Shown: positions 13,945-20,097 of the stretch, one piece after another
Layout of the letters: every line of letters starts with the position of its first letter
Numbering within the stretch: position 1 is the first letter of the stretch
Source of the DNA: an uncultured Bacteroidales bacterium
GTDB taxonomy: Bacteria > Bacteroidota > Bacteroidia > Bacteroidales > UBA3663
Direction of reading: 5' to 3'
Assembly (NCBI GenBank): GCA_905236195.1
Contig: CAJOOX010000150.1
Location: forward strand, 1 to 20,097
DNA length: 20,097 nt
Notes under the pieces: generated by a model
What the model was told of the DNA's origin: nothing
Seen by the model: only the letters and a program-made list of their open reading frames with translations
The model's database searches: none
Made by a program: the position numbers and the translations under genes

Positions 13945-15805
13945 CAGCCTTGAGCTCCAGCTCCATTCGGCCCTGTTCAGCCACACTGCCCACGAGATTG
14001 TGTTCCATGAGTTTATCCTCGAGCGAATACACTCCCGTGGTTTTCTGTCCGTCGAACTGAAGGACATATCCCCACTTGACATACTGATAGATGCCGTTGA
14101 GATAATTGACGGCCCAGGTGTCACGTGCCGGTGTATTGAACAAATCGCAGCCGAACGACAGGAAGGGCCTGTCATAGCCCAAAAGGCCCAGAACGGTGGG
14201 CAGGATGTCAATCTGCTGGGCCACTGCATCGACCATAGCGGGCTGCAGGTCGCCGCTGGGATCATAGAAGATGACGGGCGAAGAGAAGCCCCCCAGGTCG
14301 GTCTGATATTCGGCGTGGTCGCTGAAGTTGGTGTGGTCGCTGGTCATCACGAAGAGGGTGTTTTTGAACCAGGGAGCCCGGCTGGAGATCTCGAAGAAAC
14401 GGCGCAGGGCATGGTCGGTGTAGCGCACACATTTGTGGATGGCCAGTCCTTCCTCGGGAAAGGTATCCTTATACTGTGCCGGAATGGCAAAGGGATGGTG
14501 GCTTGAGGCCGTAAATACAGCCGTAACGAAAGGCTCTTTCATTTCGTCCATCTTGCGGCTGTAGAACTGCAGGAAGGGTTCGTCCCAAATAGCCCATGTG
14601 CCGTCGAAATCGGCATCGCCGCGAAAACGGGGATCCTCATTGAACTCCGTACGTCCGTAATACTTCTGGAAACCGATGGAGGCCGCGAAGGCATTGAATC
14701 CCATACTGCCGTTCTGCGCACCGTGGAAAAAGGCCGATTCGTATCCGCGTTCGCCCAGAATGCCGGCAATGCCGGTCTTGTCATTCATCGATGCGGGCGT
14801 GAGGATAAACGGCTCCACAAACATGGGAATACCTGCCAGAATGGAAGGCATACCGTCGATGCTCTTGCGTCCGTTGCAGAAAGAATACCTGTAGGCCACG
14901 CTTTGGGACACCAGAGAATCCAGGAAAGGCGTATAACCCTTGTAATTCCCATCCTCCAGCCAGTGGTTGAAAGCCCCGAAATATTCACGTCCGAAACTTT
15001 CGACAATGAGAATCACAACATTTTTAGGCTTATAAACTACCGTATCGGCCGGCTGGGGATGATGGATGGGCGTAAAGACAGCCACCATCTCCTCCTCGGT
15101 AGCAAAATAAGAGGGCACCTTGAAGACATCCTTGCCGACGGTACGTATCATCGAGAAGGGCGTGTTGAGGACGAGAGCCGCCTCGGTGGGTTTGGGCGCA
15201 TACTGGTTGGCATTGCTGATGGTGATGGGGCGTACGGCTTTGGTGAACCCGCCGCGAATGCCTCCGATGGCAAGAATCACCAAGGCTACCAGCATCAGCG
15301 TGGAAGTCAGATAATAGCGCCAGGAAGCCACTGGTTTGAATCCCGGCACACGATAGGCTTTCCACAATCCGCCAATGAGCAGGACGGCCAGCAGAACGAG
15401 ATACCAGTGGTTCAACAATTCGACACTGACAACAGAACCCAGGTTGCTCTCGTTGCTGAATTCGCTGAAGAGGGTACTGGTGCTGCGGCGGAGCGTATAG
15501 GTGAAATAGACCGAATCGGCCAGATTCATCACAGCTGCCAGTCCGTTGACGACCACAAACAGGCAACGGCACACTTTGTGATAGGCGGCGGTCTCTTTCC
15601 AATGGAGCGGGAGAAGGACCATCACAATCCAAAGTGCGTTGGTATAGAAGATGGCGGATGTGTCAAACAACAATCCGCCACTGAAAATATTCAACAGTTC
15701 GCCGGAAGTCAGGTTCTGGAAATAGGACCAGTTCTCCAGCAAATAGGCCACTCTCGTCAAGAAATAGACGAAATACGCCAGCAGCAAGTCAATGACGACT
15801 GCCAT
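13886..15805 (-). CDS. LTA-synthase-like alkaline-phosphatase-superfamily phosphotransferase 2
   Basis: The protein has 639 residues. The N-terminal third has about five membrane helices. The periplasmic sulfatase-fold domain (about 260-600) has VILIVESFGREYFGAF with Glu269, CNGRKSIDGMPSILAG with a Ser (315) at the nucleophile position, FTASSHHPF (His436/437) and TSDHTNFSDHAEYQ (Asp490, His491, His497). It is a paralogue of the 10472-12310 protein but with Ser where that one has Thr. It would transfer a phospho-alcohol group in the periplasm; the acceptor is unknown. It starts in a TGATG overlap with the outer-membrane barrel gene, so the two are translationally coupled. Its 3' end overlaps the converging lpxL-type gene. 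Confidence 0.85.
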   Translation of the reverse strand: MAVVIDLLLAYFVYFLTRVAYLLENWSYFQNLTSGELLNIFSGGLLFDTSAIFYTNALWIVMVLLPLHWKETAAYHKVCRCLFVVVNGLAAVMNLADSVYFTYTLRRSTSTLFSEFSNESNLGSVVSVELLNHWYLVLLAVLLIGGLWKAYRVPGFKPVASWRYYLTSTLMLVALVILAIGGIRGGFTKAVRPITISNANQYAPKPTEAALVLNTPFSMIRTVGKDVFKVPSYFATEEEMVAVFTPIHHPQPADTVVYKPKNVVILIVESFGREYFGAFNHWLEDGNYKGYTPFLDSLVSQSVAYRYSFCNGRKSIDGMPSILAGIPMFVEPFILTPASMNDKTGIAGILGERGYESAFFHGAQNGSMGFNAFAASIGFQKYYGRTEFNEDPRFRGDADFDGTWAIWDEPFLQFYSRKMDEMKEPFVTAVFTASSHHPFAIPAQYKDTFPEEGLAIHKCVRYTDHALRRFFEISSRAPWFKNTLFVMTSDHTNFSDHAEYQTDLGGFSSPVIFYDPSGDLQPAMVDAVAQQIDILPTVLGLLGYDRPFLSFGCDLFNTPARDTWAVNYLNGIYQYVKWGYVLQFDGQKTTGVYSLEDKLMEHNLVGSVAEQGRMELELKAVIQQYMMRMKTNRLLPDAS

Positions 15806-16416
15806 CAGAGGAAGTAATAGGCGTAACTGATCATGAAGTTACGGTTCTTGATATTGAAAGTGCTGTTGAGATCGACAAAACCGAGATCCCAACCGAACAT
15901 CACCTGATGATGCTGGTCATAGAGAGCGCCAAAATGGAAGCCCCATCCGAAATCGAAACGGTCGAAAGAATCACCGTCGAAATAGTCAAAATCAGGACCG
16001 ATGTCATTCTTAACCGTACCGCCCGTACCGATAGCCAGATAGGGACCGGTTTCACCAAGGAGGGTCCAGTCGTTTGTGAGCAGATAACTGTAGCCATAGC
16101 GAATCGGAATCTCCAGATACCAGCTGTTGCCCTTCTGTTGAGCGTCGGGATTGTCGTAACCCTTGCGGTTGACGAGCAGACCGGTTCTCACATAGGTATC
16201 CTTGATGAGCTGGGAAGCATCGAACATGGCGGTAACGCCGAAGTTGAAACCGGCATGGGAATTGTAGCCGGCATGGGACAACCAGGAAACATTGAAACCG
16301 GCCTGCGCACCCAATTTGAAGGGAGGCAGCGATTCTGTGATTTTGTCAAATTTACTCTGTGCCATTGCTCCGGTGAGGCTCAATGCACATACGAGGAAGA
16401 TGATAAATTTCTTCAT
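15805..16416 (-). CDS. PorT-like outer-membrane beta-barrel protein
   Basis: The protein has 203 residues. Residues 1-20 (MKKFIIFLVCALSLTGAMAQ) are a signal peptide with an AMAQ cleavage site. The rest alternates polar and hydrophobic residues in short strands (KLGAQAGFNVSWLSH, GFNFGVTAMFDAS, YVRTGLLVNRKGYD, WYLEIPIRYGYSYLL, TGPYLAIGTGG), ends in NFMISYAYYFL, and so reads as an eight-stranded barrel of the outer-membrane protein beta-barrel (PorT) type with a terminal aromatic residue. It should lie in the outer membrane. Specific function is unknown. It is the first gene of a two-gene operon with the LTA-synthase-like protein, whose start it overlaps by one base. Confidence 0.8.
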   Translation of the reverse strand: MKKFIIFLVCALSLTGAMAQSKFDKITESLPPFKLGAQAGFNVSWLSHAGYNSHAGFNFGVTAMFDASQLIKDTYVRTGLLVNRKGYDNPDAQQKGNSWYLEIPIRYGYSYLLTNDWTLLGETGPYLAIGTGGTVKNDIGPDFDYFDGDSFDRFDFGWGFHFGALYDQHHQVMFGWDLGFVDLNSTFNIKNRNFMISYAYYFL

Positions 16417-16452
16417 ATCAGTTAGTTATTAAATAAAATGTAAAATATGGTG

Positions 16453-16484
16453 CAAAGATACTGTTCTTTTCTTTAAAATCCAAG
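16453..16484 (-). promoter_or_regulatory. Bacteroidetes promoter for the barrel/LTA-synthase-like operon
   Basis: The minus strand has TATCTTTG (16460-16453), a full -7 match, with CTTG (16484-16481), a three-of-four -33 match, 20 bp upstream. It lies about 37 bases before ATG 16416. Confidence 0.6.
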
Positions 16485-16555
16485 CTTTTCATCAAAAATA
16501 TCATTCAAAAATCATTTTTTTTGAACTTTCTATACCTATATATAAAAAATATTTG

Positions 16556-16563
16556 TATATTTG
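16556..16563 (+). promoter_or_regulatory. Bacteroidetes -7 box for rmlA
   Basis: TATATTTG matches TAnnTTTG, followed by CAGC as at the other promoters here. No TTTG lies at the proper -33 distance (nearest at 16520). The leader would be about 60 bases and holds a small CCTC-AAAC-GAGG hairpin at about 16576-16587. Confidence 0.6.
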
Positions 16564-16629
16564 CAGCATGAAATGTCCTCAAACGAGGTTCTTATAAGGT
16601 TATATAAACAAATAAAAAAGTAATTCCAA

Positions 16630-17532
16630 ATGAAAGGAATCGTACTGGCTGGCGGTAGCGGAACGCGGCTCTACCCTATTACCAAGGGTGTCAGCAAACA
16701 GTTGCTCCCGATTTATGACAAACCGATGGTCTATTATCCGATCTCGGTTCTCATGTTGGCCGGCATTCGCGACATTCTGATTATCTCGACCCCTTACGAC
16801 CTTCCCGGGTTTAAACGTCTGTTGGGAGACGGCTCCGACTACGGAGTTCACTTCGAATATGCAGAGCAGCCCTCACCCGACGGTCTTGCCCAGGCCTTCA
16901 TTATCGGTGAAAAGTTCATTGGCAACGACAGCGTCTGTCTTGTCCTGGGAGACAACATTTTCCACGGCATGGGTTTTACGCGCCTGCTGAAAGAAGCCGT
17001 TCTCAACGCAGAGCAAAACGACAAAGCCACCGTATTCGGCTATTGGGTGAACGATCCCGAGCGTTACGGTGTGGCTGAGTTCGACAAGGAGGGCAATTGT
17101 CTTTCGATTGAAGAGAAGCCTGCTAAACCCAAATCCAATTATGCCGTAGTGGGTCTCTATTTCTATCCGAATTCTGTAGTCAATGTAGCCAAGACCATAA
17201 AACCCTCAGCACGTGGCGAACTTGAAATCACAACGGTGAACCAAGTCTATTTGCAGCAGCAGAATCTCAAGGTGCAGACTCTGGGACGCGGCTTTGCCTG
17301 GCTTGATACGGGTACGCACGACTCACTCTCGGAGGCATCAACGTTCATTGAGGTCATTGAGAAGCGTCAGGGTCTGAAGGTGGCCTGTCTGGAAGGCATT
17401 GCCTACCGCCAGGGATGGATTGACACCGAAAAGATGCGTCAGCTGGCCCAGCCCATGATTAAAAACCAATACGGACAATATCTGCTCAAGGTCATCGAAG
17501 AAATTGAAAGAGACGGTTACAAAACTCTATAA
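16630..17532 (+). CDS. rmlA: Glucose-1-phosphate thymidylyltransferase
   Basis: The protein has 300 residues, with the full RmlA signature at the start: MKGIVLAGGSGTRLYPITKG, then SKQLLPIYDKPMVYYP. Other marks are AEQPSPDGLAQAF, VLGDNIFHG (metal Asp), NDPERYGVAEFD, SIEEKPAKPKSNYAVVGLYFY, GRGFAWLDTGTHDSL and EGIAYRQGWID. It converts dTTP and glucose-1-phosphate into dTDP-glucose, the first step of the dTDP-deoxysugar pathway, in the cytoplasm. rmlB follows after five bases, in an evident operon. The rmlC and rmlD genes that complete dTDP-rhamnose synthesis are not here, while wecE is. Confidence 0.96.
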   Translation: MKGIVLAGGSGTRLYPITKGVSKQLLPIYDKPMVYYPISVLMLAGIRDILIISTPYDLPGFKRLLGDGSDYGVHFEYAEQPSPDGLAQAFIIGEKFIGNDSVCLVLGDNIFHGMGFTRLLKEAVLNAEQNDKATVFGYWVNDPERYGVAEFDKEGNCLSIEEKPAKPKSNYAVVGLYFYPNSVVNVAKTIKPSARGELEITTVNQVYLQQQNLKVQTLGRGFAWLDTGTHDSLSEASTFIEVIEKRQGLKVACLEGIAYRQGWIDTEKMRQLAQPMIKNQYGQYLLKVIEEIERDGYKTL

Positions 17533-17537
17533 TTCCT

Positions 17538-18650
17538 ATGAAACGCAATATCGTAATTACCGGCGGCGCAGGCTTTATCGGAAGCCATGTAGTACGCCTT
17601 TTCGTGAACAAATATCCCGAGTATCACATCATCAACCTCGACAAACTGACGTATGCCGGCAACCTGGCCAACCTCAAGGACATCGAGGACAAACCCAACT
17701 ATGAGTTTGTAAAGATGGACATCTGCGACTTCGACGCCTTCTACAAACTGATGCAGGACAAACAGGTGGACGGCATCATTCACCTAGCTGCCGAAAGCCA
17801 CGTCGACCGCAGTATCAAAGATCCATTCACCTTTGCCAGAACCAACGTGATAGGCACATTGTCCCTGCTGCAGGCTGCCAAACTCTATTGGGAGTCGCTG
17901 CCCGAAAAGTACGAAGGCAAACGTTTCTACCATATCTCGACCGATGAGGTTTACGGCGCATTGGAACTCACCGATCCGGAAGGAGTACCCGCACCCTTCT
18001 CGACCAAGGCATCGTCGGAGAACCAGCATGAGGCCTACGGCAAGGATTTCTTTGTCGAAACCACCAAATACAATCCCCACTCACCCTATTCAGCATCGAA
18101 GGCCAGCTCGGACCACTTCGTTCGCGCCTTCCACGACACGTATGGTATGCCTACCATCGTGACCAACTGTTCGAACAACTACGGTCCCTACCAGTTCCCC
18201 GAAAAGCTGATTCCGCTTATGATTAACAACTGCAAGAACGGCAAGCAGCTCCCCGTATACGGCGACGGTATGCAGATCCGCGACTGGCTGCACGTATCCG
18301 ACCACTGCAACGCTATCGACACCGTGCTCCACAAGGGCGTTATCGGCGAGATTTACAACATCGGCGGCAACAACGAGAAGGCAAATATCGAGATTGTAAA
18401 GCTCATCATCAAGACCCTCGGCAAGGACGAGAGCCTTATCAAGTACGTTAAGGACCGTCCCGGTCACGACAGACGTTACGCGATTGACAATACAAAGATC
18501 ACAACTCAGCTCGGCTGGGCACCCAAGTACACCTTTGAGCAGGGCATCGCCGAGACAATCCAGTGGTACCTCGAAAACGAGGAGTGGATGAACAAAATCA
18601 CCTCCGGCGACTATATGAAGTACTACGATAATATGTACAAAAAAGCCTAA
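17538..18650 (+). CDS. rmlB: dTDP-glucose 4,6-dehydratase (mosaic gene)
   Basis: The protein has 370 residues. Rossmann NAD site is GGAGFIGS (9-16), the catalytic block STDEVYG is at 134-140, and the YxxxK pair is Tyr184/Lys188 in HSPYSASKAS. CSNNYGPYQFPEKLIPL and PVYGDGMQIRDWLHVSDHC are typical. It makes dTDP-4-keto-6-deoxyglucose. Odd point: before about 18,200, Lys and Glu codons are mixed (roughly 11 AAA to 7 AAG, 7 GAA to 7 GAG). After about 18,230 they are nearly all AAG (12 of 15) and GAG (8 of 9). AGA and ACA codons also appear. The frame is intact, so the join is seamless, but the 3' third is of a different codon style, like that of Clostridia. Counts were made by hand. Confidence 0.92.
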   Translation: MKRNIVITGGAGFIGSHVVRLFVNKYPEYHIINLDKLTYAGNLANLKDIEDKPNYEFVKMDICDFDAFYKLMQDKQVDGIIHLAAESHVDRSIKDPFTFARTNVIGTLSLLQAAKLYWESLPEKYEGKRFYHISTDEVYGALELTDPEGVPAPFSTKASSENQHEAYGKDFFVETTKYNPHSPYSASKASSDHFVRAFHDTYGMPTIVTNCSNNYGPYQFPEKLIPLMINNCKNGKQLPVYGDGMQIRDWLHVSDHCNAIDTVLHKGVIGEIYNIGGNNEKANIEIVKLIIKTLGKDESLIKYVKDRPGHDRRYAIDNTKITTQLGWAPKYTFEQGIAETIQWYLENEEWMNKITSGDYMKYYDNMYKKA

Positions 18651-18665
18651 GTTATTTGAATGTAG

Positions 18666-18698
18666 GGGCGGACTTTATTGTCCGCCCGTTTTATTTTA
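18666..18698 (+). terminator. Intrinsic terminator after rmlB
   Basis: GGGCGGAC (18666-18673), loop TTTATT, GTCCGCCC (18680-18687), then GTTTTATTTT: a perfect 8-bp G+C-rich stem with a T tract. Hairpins of this form (TGTAGGGGCGGAC...) are, as I recall, common in Clostridia, unlike anything else in the window. Confidence 0.85.
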
Positions 18699-18706
18699 AA
18701 AACATC

Positions 18707-18735
18707 TTGACAAATTAAGGTTACGGTTGTAAACT
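18707..18735 (+). promoter_or_regulatory. Sigma-A type promoter for the blaI-like gene
   Basis: TTGACA (18707-18712), a perfect -35, is followed after 17 bp by TAAACT (18730-18735), a partial -10. A perfect TATAAT lies at 18735-18740, but at 22 bp spacing. This is a Firmicutes-type promoter, not TTTG/TAnnTTTG. The left operator overlaps the spacer and the -10 element. Confidence 0.65.
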
Positions 18736-18762
18736 ATAATTACAGTTTACATATGTAACCTT
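18717..18762. promoter_or_regulatory. Nested dyad with two BlaI/MecI-type operators
   Basis: The left operator is TTACGGTTGTAA (18721-18732) and the right is TTACATATGTAA (18747-18758). Both have TTAC/GTAA arms, and the right one contains TACA-TA-TGTA, the core of BlaI/MecI operators. They are centred 26 bp apart. They are embedded in one larger dyad: AAGGTTAC (18717-18724) with GTAACCTT (18755-18762), and GTAAACT (18729-18735) with AGTTTAC (18744-18750). The site overlaps the promoter and precedes the repressor gene, so autorepression is expected. Confidence 0.75.
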
Positions 18763-18786
18763 TTTAAAAAAAACCGGGGTGATAAT

Positions 18787-19161
18787 ATGAAAAATGAAAT
18801 CAGCATTTCCGAATCCGAGTGGAGCGTAATGGAATTTCTTTGGAGCAATCCGTTCTCTACCATCACGGACATACGCAAGGCGCTCTCGCCAAAAGGCTGG
18901 AGCGATTCCACAATCAAAACCCTTGTCCGCAGGCTTGTGTCAAAAAAAGCCGCCGCGATTAACGACGAGGGCGCGGTGTTCCGCTATTACGCGCTTTTGT
19001 CAGAACAGGAATGCAGGCTAAAGGAGACAAAGAGCTTTATCAACCGCGTATACAACGGCTCGGTAAATATGCTCGTCACCAACCTCGCGTCGGAATCAAA
19101 CCTTACAGAAAAGGAAACGCAGGAGCTTATGCGCCTTATTGACAAAATGGGAAAGGAGTAA
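18787..19161 (+). CDS. BlaI/MecI-family transcriptional repressor
   Basis: The protein has 124 residues from ATG 18787, with a GGGGTG Shine-Dalgarno site (18776-18781) ahead. The winged-helix domain is typical: ISESEWSVMEFLWSNP, then TITDIRKALSPKGWSDSTIK, then TLVRRLVSKKAAAINDEGAV and FRYYALLSEQECRLKETKSF. The C-terminal half is the dimerisation part cleaved or disabled when the partner metalloprotease signals. It represses its own operon by binding the dyad just upstream. The next gene is its M56 partner, three bases after the stop. The style (Shine-Dalgarno, promoter, codons) is Firmicutes. Targets beyond its own operon, such as a beta-lactamase, are not visible here. Confidence 0.85.
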   Translation: MKNEISISESEWSVMEFLWSNPFSTITDIRKALSPKGWSDSTIKTLVRRLVSKKAAAINDEGAVFRYYALLSEQECRLKETKSFINRVYNGSVNMLVTNLASESNLTEKETQELMRLIDKMGKE

Positions 19162-19164
19162 GCT

Positions 19165-20097
19165 ATGAGCCCCAACACTCTTTCTGACTTTTGGTTTGCA
19201 CTTGAGCAAGTCGCACAACCGCTGTGGTTTTGGATAGTGCAAGGCGCGGTTTTCACCACGGCGACGGCACTGTTGATTATCATTTTTAAACTGATTTTCA
19301 AAAACCGTATCAGCGCAAAATGGCACTTCCTTGTCTGGGCAATTTTGCTGATAAGGCTTGTCTTTCCAGTTCTTCCCTCAGCTCCCTTTTCGGTGTTTAA
19401 TTTCGCGAAAATGGACGAGCAGTCGGTCACTTCATCATCGGTGGTAAATATCGTTTCGCAGGAAGGCTATTACAGGCAAAGCGACGAGCCGCGATACTCC
19501 GTAACCTTCGGCGAGAACGCCGTGCCCGATAACAACAAACCTGACAGCGACGGAGTATATTACAACACCAACGTTCACGCGTTCCGTTTCGGGGAATATT
19601 TCGCGGTCATTTGGGCAGCCGGAGTACTCGTGCTCTCGGTTTACTTTATCATTGTTCTGGTTATTTACCGCCGCGGACTTAAAAAGAAACGGCGCGAATG
19701 CGATGAAAAAACACTCTCGGTCTTTAACTCCTGCAAGGAAGAGCTCGGAATAAAGCGAACCGTCCGCCTGTACTTTGCCGACGCCACGCCTGTGCTGACC
19801 GGACTTTTCAGACCGTCAATTTATATTCCCGACAGCTACAGTGAACACGAGCTCGAGGCTGTGCTTATTCACGAGCTCTGCCATTTAAAACACCTCGACG
19901 TTTTATGGTCGGGCGTAGCCGCGGCAGTACTGTGCCTGAACTGGTACAATCCGGTTATCTGGGTAAGCTTCTTTATGTTCAAGCGAGACATTGAGCTTTA
20001 CTGCGACGAACGCACGCTCAAATTCACCGGCAACAAACAGAGCTACGCAAAGCTTTTGCTGAAAACCGCGACAAAGAACAGGTACGTCCTCGGCACA
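19165..20097 (+). CDS. BlaR1/MecR1-type M56 metallopeptidase sensor, 5' part (runs off the window)
   Basis: Open from ATG 19165 to the window end (311 codons, no stop), with an AAAGGAG Shine-Dalgarno site (19152-19158) inside the end of the blaI-like gene. An N-terminal membrane helix (WIVQGAVFTTATALLIIIFK, about 24-43), a second (WHFLVWAILLIRLVFPVLP) and a third (FAVIWAAGVLVLSVYFIIVL) are clear. The zinc site is HELCH (236-240) in LIHELCHLKHLDVLW, with ELYCDERTLKFTG downstream. That is the M56 peptidase layout of BlaR1/MecR1 sensors, which signal across the membrane and cleave or inactivate the repressor. Whether a penicillin-binding sensor domain follows lies outside the window. Confidence 0.85.
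   Translation, partial: MSPNTLSDFWFALEQVAQPLWFWIVQGAVFTTATALLIIIFKLIFKNRISAKWHFLVWAILLIRLVFPVLPSAPFSVFNFAKMDEQSVTSSSVVNIVSQEGYYRQSDEPRYSVTFGENAVPDNNKPDSDGVYYNTNVHAFRFGEYFAVIWAAGVLVLSVYFIIVLVIYRRGLKKKRRECDEKTLSVFNSCKEELGIKRTVRLYFADATPVLTGLFRPSIYIPDSYSEHELEAVLIHELCHLKHLDVLWSGVAAAVLCLNWYNPVIWVSFFMFKRDIELYCDERTLKFTGNKQSYAKLLLKTATKNRYVLGT

Noticed and set aside
6453..15805. Three minus-strand open frames of exactly 639 codons
   Set aside because: Chance: one is counted from an upstream ATG inside a promoter (true length 612), and the families differ.
14723..15817. Plus-strand open frame (364 codons) opposite the second LTA-synthase-like gene
   Set aside because: Antisense shadow: low-complexity composition, no promoter or family features.
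18735..18740. Perfect TATAAT as the -10 of the blaI-like gene
   Set aside because: Its distance to TTGACA is 22 bp, too long for a normal promoter; TAAACT at 17 bp fits better, though a different -35 cannot be excluded.

Overview
The first 18.2 kb or so look like a chromosomal segment of a gut-type Bacteroidales (Bacteroides/Prevotella-like). The grounds are promoters of the TTTG / TAnnTTTG type ahead of several genes, weak or absent Shine-Dalgarno sites, an HflX tail and RmlA/RmlB proteins of Bacteroidetes type, and a PorT-like outer-membrane barrel. The last 1.9 kb look different. They carry a TTGACA-type promoter, strong Shine-Dalgarno sites, a G+C-rich hairpin terminator with a T tract, and a BlaI/BlaR1-type pair of Firmicutes (Clostridia) character. 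Codon preference changes inside rmlB, near 18.2 kb, so the window is probably mosaic, either by assembly chimerism or by recombination.

Layout: (1) 1-269, tail of hflX. (2) 351-1067, a lipoprotein gene. (3) 1091-1434, an array of 41-bp tandem repeats, each built around a 17-bp palindrome, abutting a remnant of a KilA-N domain. (4) 1549-2550 (-), a GT90 glycosyltransferase. (5) 2768-5396 (+), a cassette of HisC-like aminotransferase, LicC-like nucleotidyltransferase and LicD. (6) 12310-5456 (-), a probable operon of LTA-synthase-like phosphotransferase, wecE, a GtrB-like GT2, and a GT87 membrane protein fused to a SUMF1/FGE-like domain, followed after a gap by a glycosyltransferase-like gene. 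(7) 12638-13944 (+), rpmE (bL31 type B) and an LpxL-type lipid A acyltransferase. (8) 16416-13886 (-), an outer-membrane barrel and a second LTA-synthase-like protein, translationally coupled. (9) 16630-18650 (+), rmlA and rmlB. (10) 18665-20097, terminator, dual BlaI-type operators, blaI-like repressor and the start of an M56 metallopeptidase sensor.

The theme is surface glycan and envelope modification. RmlA and RmlB make dTDP-4-keto-6-deoxyglucose, and WecE would aminate it to dTDP-4-amino-4,6-dideoxygalactose; no rmlC or rmlD is present. The GtrB-like enzyme and the GT87 protein fit a polyprenyl-phosphate-sugar donor and a periplasmic glycosyl transfer. The aminotransferase/LicC/LicD set fits synthesis and transfer of a CDP-activated amino-alcohol phosphate. 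The two LTA-synthase-like proteins would add phospho-alcohol groups outside the inner membrane, and the LpxL homologue acylates lipid A.

Most worth a second look are the palindromic 41-bp array, the GT87-SUMF1 fusion, the three-gene phospho-amino-alcohol cassette, and the mosaic break inside rmlB. All functional assignments come from motif recognition by eye; no database search was run.
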